Below are positions 1-5,575 of a stretch of DNA of 11,252 nt, one piece after another. The notes below the pieces were generated by a model. It had not been told where the DNA came from and made no database searches. It saw only the letters and a list, made by a program, of their open reading frames with translations. The position numbers were made by a program, and so were the translations under genes. Positions within the stretch are counted from its first letter, which is position 1. Each line of letters starts with the position of its first letter. Location of the stretch: NCBI GenBank assembly GCA_034411955.1, contig DAOUMF010000105.1, positions 1 through 11,252 on the forward strand, in the 5' to 3' direction. This DNA comes from DAOUMF01 sp034411955 (lineage in GTDB: Bacteria > Chloroflexota > Dehalococcoidia > SM23-28-2 > RBG-16-64-32).

Positions 1-1452
1 TCGGGGGTCGGCGAACCACCCGCCGCCAGCGCTCATGAGCGCGACGGCGCCGGCGATGGCGGCCAGCCACGGCATGCTGCTGGAGCCGTCAGAGGGTGCC
101 CCGCCGGTGGTCGGGAGCTCGACCACCTCGGCAACCGCCGTGGGTGTGGGCGTGGGCGTGGGCGTAGCTGTCGGCGTAGGCGTAGGCGTGGGAGCGGGCT
201 CCCAGGTCTTCTCGGCCGTGTCGCAGGCCTCTTCTACCACCGCTAGCTGGGTTGGCACAGTATCCACCGCGTCCAGCGCTGGGACGCGGCAGCCCTCAAT
301 GGTGTCCGTGCCGGTGCTGCCGTCGCTGGTGTAGGTGAAGCTGACCTGACCGTTGGCGTCCGTCGTGCAGTCGGCGTTGGCGCTGCAGGTGCCGGTCGCA
401 GCGGCGTTGGGCCCGTCGGTGACCTCGAAGGTAACCTCGACGCCCTCAACGGGGTCGCCGAGGAGGTCGGTAACGGTGGCGGTGACGGTGTGCTCAGTGC
501 CGACCTCGTTGGTGGCGGTCTCCGGGGTTAGGGAGATGCCGACGACCGTGAACCCACAAGGCAGACCCGATGGGTTAAACGGCTGCTGCAGCTCCTGGAC
601 CCATATCTTCCTCAGGTCGGGGTCGTCGTTGTACTGGTGGTCCTGGTCCAGCCCGTTGTAGATGATTAGCCCCGCATCGGTGTTCTTCGGGTACTTGGCG
701 TATGTGTGCACCGGCCCGGTTGCGCCAATGGCATTGGTGCCGGACATGTCAAGACACCAGTTGGGATCGCGGGTCACCATCACGTTCATGTCGCCCACGG
801 CGTCGGTGTTGGGGCCGAGGTTTGCCACGTCGATGCAATGCGGGTCTCCGCCGACACAACTGGGGTCGGCGGTATCGGTGGACAGCGTGTTGTCCTCGAC
901 GATCGTCAACGTGCCTGGCTCACCAAGTGCACCCGGGTTCGATGTCGTGAAGGGGAAGGGTAGCCAGCTGTAGTCCACCGGGCCCGGGTAGCACTCGCTG
1001 TCGTAGATGATCAGCTTGTTGCCGCTCCCGACGAACGCGATGAGGTCCGCCTGGGCTGTTGGACTAAGGTTGTTGGTGTTGCAGGCAAGGGCGTCGCTGG
1101 CCACGTTGAGCACGGCGGTGTCGAACGGGGCCAGAGCGGCCGCACTCACCGCCGCGGGCTCCATAGGGGTGAAGGTGAAGTCGCCCAGCTCGCCGACGGC
1201 CCCAGCGAGGGGCAGGCAACCGCCATAGGTGTCGTACATCACGTTCGCATCGGTTGAAATCGAGGAGTCGCAGGTTAGGTCCAGCGTGCTGCCGCCGATG
1301 ATGGCCACGTCGACTGATTGTCCCGGGTGTGGGTTGGCGTCCGCAGTGCGAGGGCCGAAGCTCCCTGCCACAAGAATGGCAATGGCGGCGATGAAGAGCG
1401 CCGCCAGGAGCCCCAGCCCCAGGAACGTGGGCAATCTTAGATAACGAAACAT
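1..1452 (-). CDS. Large secreted surface protein with Ig-like domain and LPxTG-like tail (3' end beyond window)
   Basis: The frame is open for 484 codons from ATG at 1452 to the left edge, so the C-terminus is missing. Residues 1-39 form a signal peptide or anchor (basic start MFRYLR, then a hydrophobic core). Residues about 48-290 look like an alpha/beta domain of the flavodoxin or amidotransferase-like kind, with VDVAIIGG, FDTAVLNVASD and KLIIYDSE strands, and contain scattered Cys residues. Residues about 302-410 read as a bacterial Ig-like (Big_1/invasin-like) domain. A Thr-Pro spacer (419-438), LPTTG (446-450) and a hydrophobic segment (461-480) follow, the standard order of a wall-anchored protein. 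The start is supported by AGGAGGAGGG just upstream and by a strong promoter at 1513-1542. The role is probably envelope display. No sortase is visible here, and the basic tail expected after the hydrophobic segment lies outside the window. Confidence 0.85.
   Translation of the reverse strand, partial: MFRYLRLPTFLGLGLLAALFIAAIAILVAGSFGPRTADANPHPGQSVDVAIIGGSTLDLTCDSSISTDANVMYDTYGGCLPLAGAVGELGDFTFTPMEPAAVSAAALAPFDTAVLNVASDALACNTNNLSPTAQADLIAFVGSGNKLIIYDSECYPGPVDYSWLPFPFTTSNPGALGEPGTLTIVEDNTLSTDTADPSCVGGDPHCIDVANLGPNTDAVGDMNVMVTRDPNWCLDMSGTNAIGATGPVHTYAKYPKNTDAGLIIYNGLDQDHQYNDDPDLRKIWVQELQQPFNPSGLPCGFTVVGISLTPETATNEVGTEHTVTATVTDLLGDPVEGVEVTFEVTDGPNAAATGTCSANADCTTDANGQVSFTYTSDGSTGTDTIEGCRVPALDAVDTVPTQLAVVEEACDTAEKTWEPAPTPTPTPTATPTPTPTPTAVAEVVELPTTGGAPSDGSSSMPWLAAIAGAVALMSAGGGWFADPR
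139..196. repeat. Hexanucleotide low-complexity tract coding for the Thr-Pro spacer
   Basis: The plus strand carries repeated GTGGGC/GTAGGC hexamers. On the coding minus strand these read as alternating ACG and CCC/CCT codons, giving the (Thr-Pro)n wall-spanning spacer. Tracts of this kind can change length by slippage in steps of two residues without shifting the frame. A shorter tract of the same type lies near 2085-2110 in the neighbouring VWA gene. Confidence 0.7.
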
Positions 1453-1512
1453 TCGGTCCCTCCTCCTGCGCTAATGGGATGTGAGCAGCATGACAATTCG
1501 ATACAAACTATT

Positions 1513-1542
1513 CTTATACCCTATTCCGGTGCGTTCTGTCAA
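1513..1542 (-). promoter_or_regulatory. Near-consensus housekeeping promoter for the Ig-like surface protein
   Basis: On the minus strand there is a perfect TTGACA (1542-1537), an 18-base spacer and TATAAG (1518-1513, 5 of 6 to consensus). It lies about 60 bases before the ATG at 1452, giving a 5' UTR of roughly 50 bases with a strong Shine-Dalgarno at 1467-1458. An 8-bp palindrome TGACGTCA (1569-1576) sits about 27 bases further upstream and could be an operator, but nothing else supports that. Confidence 0.75.
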
Positions 1543-1585
1543 CTTAGGGCGCCCATTTATCATGTTAGTGACGTCATTCCAGGTG

Positions 1586-1747
1586 TTACCGATGTTTGTG
1601 AAGAGAATCATTTTGGTCTGCTGCATTGTTGAGAGCGAGGATCCGGCGCTCTGCGAGGCCGCTGCCCGCGCCGATGACGACAGCCAGAACAAGCGCCGCT
1701 AGCGGCGCTAGCCGAAGAAACACAGGTAGTCTTGGAGAATGAGACAT
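1586..1747 (-). pseudogene. 53-codon relic of a surface-protein gene (or a small secreted peptide)
   Basis: ATG at 1747 opens 53 codons ending in TAA at 1588-1586. The product has a basic start (MSHSPRLP), a hydrophobic core up to about residue 28 and a polar end, so it looks like a signal peptide with a short tail. GGGAGGG precedes the ATG at good spacing, and a TTGACA-17-TATACA promoter lies upstream. The first 60 bases align without gaps to the start of the neighbouring gene at 1452 at roughly two thirds identity (shared pattern RLPxFLxLxxLAAL). I infer a truncated paralogue that kept its promoter. A genuine small exported peptide is the alternative. Nothing recognisable continues after the stop. 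Confidence 0.5.
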
Positions 1748-1766
1748 TGGTGGCCCTCCCGCTGGT

Positions 1767-1780
1767 ACTGCAAATGCAGT
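1767..1780. promoter_or_regulatory. Inverted repeat in the 5' UTR of the 53-codon relic
   Basis: ACTGCA-AA-TGCAGT is a perfect 6+6 palindrome lying between the predicted -10 box (1803-1798) and the Shine-Dalgarno of the relic. It could be an operator or a small RNA hairpin. The position is suggestive, but there is no other support. Confidence 0.35.
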
Positions 1781-1797
1781 TGTTATAGGTTAATCTT

Positions 1798-1826
1798 TGT
1801 ATACACGTTGGCGAGGGCTGTGTCAA
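1798..1826 (-). promoter_or_regulatory. Near-consensus promoter for the 53-codon relic
   Basis: On the minus strand: perfect TTGACA (1826-1821), an ideal 17-base spacer and TATACA (1803-1798). The start codon is about 50 bases downstream. It is surprisingly well kept for a gene of only 53 codons. Confidence 0.7.
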
Positions 1827-1867
1827 GCGGTTTGCCGCAGCAGGCGCCTCCCGCATCTGGAAACGAG

Positions 1868-1893
1868 AGGGGGACGGCGTGAGCCCTCCCCCT
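1868..1893 (-). terminator. Hairpin downstream of the VWA gene, probable terminator
   Basis: AGGGGG (1868-1873) pairs with CCCCCT (1888-1893). Inside, after a 2x2 internal loop, GGC pairs with GCC around a four-base loop (GTGA on the plus strand, TCAC on the minus). It begins 30 bases past the VWA stop codon and before the next promoter. On the minus strand the stem is followed only by CTCGTTTCC, a poor U-tract, so it may be a weak intrinsic terminator or a 3'-end stabilising hairpin. Confidence 0.5.
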
Positions 1894-1922
1894 GACTGGT
1901 GGTGGTACGGGTTGGGTGGGGC

Positions 1923-3206
1923 TTAGCGGACGCGCCTTCGCTGGTAGGCGAACCAGAAGCCGCCGGCGCTCATGGCCGCGAGGGCGATGGCGATGGCGGC
2001 CAGCCAGCCGAGGCCGCCGGAGCCGCCGCTAGAGGGCGCTCCGCCGGTCTCCGGCAGCTCTGCAGCCGGGGAAGCCTCCGGGGTGGGGGTGGGCGTGGGC
2101 GAGGCTGTGGGGGTAGCTCCAGGCACCGTTACCGTCACTGTCTGCTCGCCCAGGACGGCGCCGCCGACTATGCGCGCTTGCACCGTGCACTCGTAGGTGC
2201 CCGCAGCCGTGCCCTCCGGCACTGCGATGGTCTCCGTGAAGGTTACGCTGGCCAGACTCGCCACGTCTTCGTGGACAGCCGGATCGAAGGTAATCTCAAG
2301 GTCGCAGGCCTCGGGCACCGTAACGACCTCCATAGTGACGTCGAATGTGATCGCCGCGATGCCGCTGAGGATCGCGTTGGCGATCTGGCTGGGGCCGACG
2401 CCGGTGAGGTGCACGCCGCTGGTGGCGCCAGCGATGCGGGTGGCCTGCCCAGTGGATCCGCCGATGGTGCAGGTGCCGGAGTAGTCGGAGGCCGAGGTCG
2501 TCGGGTCATCGTCCAGGGCGGAGGGATACCCGCTCGTAGTGCTGATGGCGACGACCGTGATACCGGCGGCCGCCAGCTTGGCAGTTGCGGATGCTTCGGT
2601 GATACCGTATCCGAGACCCGAGATGGCAGCACACACAGGGTCGTGTCCGGGGGCGTCGCCGAACCAGACGAGGATGCTTGAGGCGTCTGCCCGCCACGCT
2701 ACGCCTGTCGGGTCGGCCGGGTCAGCGATCTGGTCCAGGGCAAAGAGCTGTCCTTCGGACCCATCGGAACCGCCGCTGACAGACCAAGCGGCAATGGCAT
2801 CTGAGGCGTCGGCCGCACCACCAATCCCATCGTCGGGCCCGATGGGGGCATCATTGCTGAACGCATAGGCGTCGTTGGGGAAGTCCTTATAGTTGCCAGC
2901 ACCGAACTGGACGTCCGCAATCGACGCCGAGATGCTGCTCATGACGGCGGCAGCATCGGTCTGCACCTGGGAGATGACCTCGCCCATGCTCCCCGTCGTG
3001 TCGGCCATGAAGTAGACGTCGGCCTTCGGCGGAGCCTCAGGAACCGTCACCGTCTTCTCCACATCCGCTGACTCGCCGGGCGACAGCGTCAGGTCCACCG
3101 CGGCTGGGTCGACAGGCCCATCGCCGGAGGCGCTCCGATGGCTCCAGGGGGCCAACAGCAGCAATGCCAGCACCGGTAGCAGAAGGGGCATGGTTAGCTT
3201 GCGCAT
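1923..3206 (-). CDS. Secreted von Willebrand factor A-domain protein with LPETG tail
   Basis: The 427-residue product starts with a signal peptide (MRKLT, then a Leu-rich core to about residue 20). Residues about 63-285 form a VWA/integrin-beta-like domain. The metal-binding MIDAS motif is D69-T-T71-G-S73 (DxTxS), a further candidate site is D184 in GDAPGHD, and GAGNYKDFP is typical of the family. A beta-rich stretch (290-360) may be an Ig-like module. Then come a Thr-Pro spacer (365-377), LPETG (384-388), a hydrophobic span (400-420) and a basic end YQRRRVR, a complete wall-sorting signal. VWA domains bind protein or matrix ligands through a divalent metal, so adhesion is likely but inferred. 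The start at 3206 has an AGGAT-type Shine-Dalgarno and its own promoter. Met6 is a possible alternative start. Confidence 0.88.
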   Translation of the reverse strand: MRKLTMPLLLPVLALLLLAPWSHRSASGDGPVDPAAVDLTLSPGESADVEKTVTVPEAPPKADVYFMADTTGSMGEVISQVQTDAAAVMSSISASIADVQFGAGNYKDFPNDAYAFSNDAPIGPDDGIGGAADASDAIAAWSVSGGSDGSEGQLFALDQIADPADPTGVAWRADASSILVWFGDAPGHDPVCAAISGLGYGITEASATAKLAAAGITVVAISTTSGYPSALDDDPTTSASDYSGTCTIGGSTGQATRIAGATSGVHLTGVGPSQIANAILSGIAAITFDVTMEVVTVPEACDLEITFDPAVHEDVASLASVTFTETIAVPEGTAAGTYECTVQARIVGGAVLGEQTVTVTVPGATPTASPTPTPTPEASPAAELPETGGAPSSGGSGGLGWLAAIAIALAAMSAGGFWFAYQRRRVR

Positions 3207-3245
3207 GTTGCCATCCTATCAGTTGGACACGGGCTCGATGTATCC

Positions 3246-3274
3246 TATATAGGTCTTGGCCAGGTTGCTGTCAA
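3246..3274 (-). promoter_or_regulatory. Near-consensus promoter for the VWA protein
   Basis: On the minus strand: perfect TTGACA (3274-3269), 17-base spacer, TATATA (3251-3246). The ATG is 39 bases beyond the -10 box. It lies just past the end of the ABC exporter gene, so the VWA gene is probably transcribed on its own rather than only by read-through. Confidence 0.75.
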
Positions 3275-3336
3275 GATATCCTCTCCAGGCGACGCTCGGC
3301 TGGGGCATAGACGTGAGGAGGCGGACCCGGTGCGCT

Positions 3337-5253
3337 CTAGCCAGCCGGCAGCGGGCTGGTGGAGGGCGTCGCCCCCCGACGGCCGTCGCCGCCGGTGTCG
3401 GCCTGCTCGTAGGTCATGCGGTAGAGGCGGGCGTACAGGCCGTCCCGCGCCAGCAGCTCGCGGTGGGAGCCGCTCTCCGCGATGCGTCCCTCGTCCAGCA
3501 CCACAACGCGGTCGGCCCCGCGGACGGTGGACAGGCGGTGGGCGATGACGAAGGAGGTGCGGCCCTTGAGGAGGCGCTTGAGGGCGCGCTGGATGACCAC
3601 CTCCGTGCGGGTGTCGACGTTGGCGGTGGCCTCGTCGAGTATGAGGATGCGGGGGTCGGCGAGGACGGCGCGGGCGAAGGCGATGAGCTGGCGCTGGCCC
3701 TGGGAGAGGTTCTGGCCGCGCTCGTGGAGGACGGTGTCGTAGCCCTGGGGAAGGCGCTTGATGAAGCTGTGGGCGCCCACGGCGCGCGCCGCCTCCACGA
3801 TCTCCTTGTCGCTGGCCTCCAGGCGACCGTAGCGGACATTTTCGTGGACGCTGCCGGAGAAGAGGAAGGGGTCCTGAAGGACGATGCCGAGCCGGCGTGC
3901 CAGCGATTCCCGCTTCACCTGGCGGACGTCTGTGCCGTCGATGAGGAGGCGGCCCTGGGTGACGTCGTAGAAGCGGGGGACGAGGGAGGTGAGGGTGCTC
4001 TTACCGGCGCCGGTAGGGCCGACGATGGCCACGGTCTCGCCGGGGCGCACCTTCAGGTCGATGTCGTGCAGGACCTCCACGCCGGGGACGTACTCGAAGT
4101 GGACGTGGTCGAAGGTGACGTCGCCGCGGATGTCGGGGAGGTCCAGGGCGTCGGGGGCGTCGACGATCTCGGGCTGGGTGTCCAGCACCTCGAAGATGCG
4201 CTGACCGCCGGCCATGGCCCGCTGGAGCTGGGTGTACTGGAGGACGAGGTCGCGGACGGGGTCGAAGAAGCGCTGGACGTAGAGGGCGAAGGCGATGACG
4301 ACGCCGATGCCGAGGGAGCCGTCGGTGACGCGCAGGCCGCCGAAGATGACGACCAGGGCGGTGGCGGTGGCGACCAGAAGCTCCACACCGGGCATCACTG
4401 CGGCGGTGAGCCGGCCGGCCTGCACGTTCGCGCTCCAGTTGTCCGCGTTCACCTCGTCGAAGCGGCGGATGTTCTCTTCCTCCCGCGACAGGCTCTGGAC
4501 GACACGGACGCCGGAGACGTTCTCCTGGAGGTTGGCGTTGACCATGGCTATGGCCTGGCGGGCGCGGATGAAGGCGCGGCGGGCGCGGGTCTGCCAGAGG
4601 GCCATGCCCACTATGAGGGCGGGCACCACGGCGAAGGTGATGAGGGCCAACTGCACGTCCTGGTAGAAGAGGAAGAAGATGACGAGCCCCAAGCCGGCGA
4701 AGTCGGCGAGGATGGTGAGGAGGCCGGTGGTGAGGAGCTCCTGGAGGACGGTAACGTCGTTCTGGACGCGGGACATGACGCGGCCCGTCTCGTTGCGATC
4801 CAGGAAGCCGAGGGAGAGCTTCTGGATATGGTCGAACATCTGGGTGCGGAGTGTGAGGAGGACGTTGTGGCCGATGAAAGCGGTGGACATCTGCTGGAGC
4901 CACTGGCCGGCCCAGGCCAAGAGGGCGAGGGCGAGGAGGGCGCCGCCGATAACGTTAAGGCCGGCGAGGTCGCCGGAGGGCAGGAACCTGTCGATGGCGA
5001 GGCCGATGAGGAAGGGCTGGCTGTTGGTGGCGGCGGCGAAGATGAGCATGCCGAGGACGGCCAGGGCCACCCGCCGGCGGTAGGGCCTGAGGTAGGGCAG
5101 CAGGCGCACCATGACGGAGTGGTCGTACAGCCTGCCCAGCTCCTCGTCGTCCCAGCCGTCGGCGCTTCGTTTGAGGGCGCCGCCGGGGCCCCTTCCACTG
5201 GGATAGTGGAAGTGGCTCCAGCCGCCGGCGGTCGCTCCGCCCCAGTAGGCCAT
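3337..5253 (-). CDS. ABC exporter half-transporter, subunit with the intact catalytic site
   Basis: The 638-residue fusion has a transmembrane domain (about 50-345, six expected helices) followed by an ATPase domain (375-612). Walker A is GPTGAGKST (412-420), the Q-loop is Q460, Walker B is ILILDE with catalytic E541, and the switch is H572 (IAHRL). The ABC signature is LSQGQ (516-520) instead of LSGGQ. With the upstream partner (7366-5573) it fits the TM287/TM288-BmrCD-LmrCD heterodimer pattern: this subunit supplies a working Walker site but a weakened signature. A 47-residue polar N-terminus precedes the membrane domain. Such pairs export drugs, lipids or peptides from the cytoplasmic membrane; the substrate cannot be told. 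The start at 5253 has GAGGGG upstream, which belongs to the inserted block at 5259-5560. Confidence 0.93.
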   Translation of the reverse strand: MAYWGGATAGGWSHFHYPSGRGPGGALKRSADGWDDEELGRLYDHSVMVRLLPYLRPYRRRVALAVLGMLIFAAATNSQPFLIGLAIDRFLPSGDLAGLNVIGGALLALALLAWAGQWLQQMSTAFIGHNVLLTLRTQMFDHIQKLSLGFLDRNETGRVMSRVQNDVTVLQELLTTGLLTILADFAGLGLVIFFLFYQDVQLALITFAVVPALIVGMALWQTRARRAFIRARQAIAMVNANLQENVSGVRVVQSLSREEENIRRFDEVNADNWSANVQAGRLTAAVMPGVELLVATATALVVIFGGLRVTDGSLGIGVVIAFALYVQRFFDPVRDLVLQYTQLQRAMAGGQRIFEVLDTQPEIVDAPDALDLPDIRGDVTFDHVHFEYVPGVEVLHDIDLKVRPGETVAIVGPTGAGKSTLTSLVPRFYDVTQGRLLIDGTDVRQVKRESLARRLGIVLQDPFLFSGSVHENVRYGRLEASDKEIVEAARAVGAHSFIKRLPQGYDTVLHERGQNLSQGQRQLIAFARAVLADPRILILDEATANVDTRTEVVIQRALKRLLKGRTSFVIAHRLSTVRGADRVVVLDEGRIAESGSHRELLARDGLYARLYRMTYEQADTGGDGRRGATPSTSPLPAG

Positions 5254-5258
5254 GGCTA
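5244..5258. repeat. Left copy of the 15-bp direct repeat flanking an insertion
   Basis: AGTAGGCCATGGCTA here is identical to 5561-5575. On the minus strand it reads TAGCCATGGCCTACT: a TAG, two bases, then ATG-GCC-TAC, the first codons of the downstream ABC gene. It looks like a duplicated gene junction (target-site duplication). Confidence 0.8.
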
Positions 5259-5560
5259 TCCCCTCACCGATCCTTCGCTGTCACCCTGAGCGAAGCGAAG
5301 CCTGCCCTGTGCCTGGCCGAAGGGGGTCTTTCGGTACGCTAGATTCTTCGCTTCGCTCAGAATGACAGGGGGAACGCTCAGAATGACAGGGGGAGCGCTC
5401 AGAATGACTGAGGGAGCGGTCAGGATGCCAGAGGGAGCCGCCGAATTCATTCGGCGGGCGCGGACAGCACGAGAGCGGTCGTAGGCCCCACCCAAGATTC
5501 TTCGCGGCCGTCGTGTGGGCCCCGTGCGGGTCTGGTCGCCGCTCAGAATGACACAATGCA
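5259..5560. mobile_element. MITE-like repeat block inserted between the two ABC genes
   Basis: About 302 bases without a credible gene, bounded by the 15-bp direct repeats 5244-5258 and 5561-5575. It contains an inverted repeat (5280-5300 against 5346-5366, 19 of 21 matching, core CTGAGCGAAGCGAAG), four 21-bp tandem units (5354-5437), and a further CGCTCAGAATGAC near the right end that is inverted relative to the GTCACCCTGAGCG near the left end. The motif AGATTCTTCGC occurs at 5341 and again near 5498, the second time separated from its usual continuation. This repeat family is, to my knowledge, dispersed in many Chloroflexota and other genomes and often mis-annotated as protein ('SERSEES'-like translations). 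A 104-codon frame spans the block on the minus strand (5570-5256) but its heptad-repeat translation looks non-functional. Insertion with target duplication is my inference. Confidence 0.6.
5354..5437. repeat. Four 21-bp tandem repeats
   Basis: Units start at 5354, 5375, 5396 and 5417. Units 1 and 2 differ only at the last base, unit 3 has two more changes, and unit 4 is the most diverged. The core is CGCTCAGAATGACAGGGGGA. The first unit overlaps the right arm of the 5280-5366 inverted repeat, so the array appears to have grown outward from the dispersed-repeat core. Because 21 is a multiple of three, the array never changes reading frame. Confidence 0.85.
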
Positions 5561-5575
5561 AGTAGGCCATGGCTA
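5561..5575. repeat. Right copy of the 15-bp direct repeat, holding the stop of the first ABC gene
   Basis: Identical to 5244-5258. On the minus strand its TAG (5575-5573) is the actual stop codon of the upstream ABC gene, followed after two bases by ATG-GCC-TAC, the same three codons that open the downstream ABC gene 317 bases on. Confidence 0.8.

Noticed and set aside
139..196. Possible short CRISPR-like or minisatellite array
   Set aside because: Hexamer periodicity without spacers; explained by the Thr-Pro codons of the surface-protein spacer.
1569..1576. TGACGTCA palindrome upstream of the 1513-1542 promoter
   Set aside because: An 8-bp palindrome is too short to call an operator without further copies; mentioned only with the promoter.
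1899..2681. 260-codon plus-strand frame
   Set aside because: Antisense to the VWA gene; Gly/Arg/Ala-rich translation with no recognisable domain.
3256..5289. 677-codon open frame on the plus strand
   Set aside because: Antisense shadow of the ABC exporter gene: low-complexity Asp/Glu/Gly/Ala-rich translation, no domains, and full overlap with clear Walker and signature motifs on the other strand.
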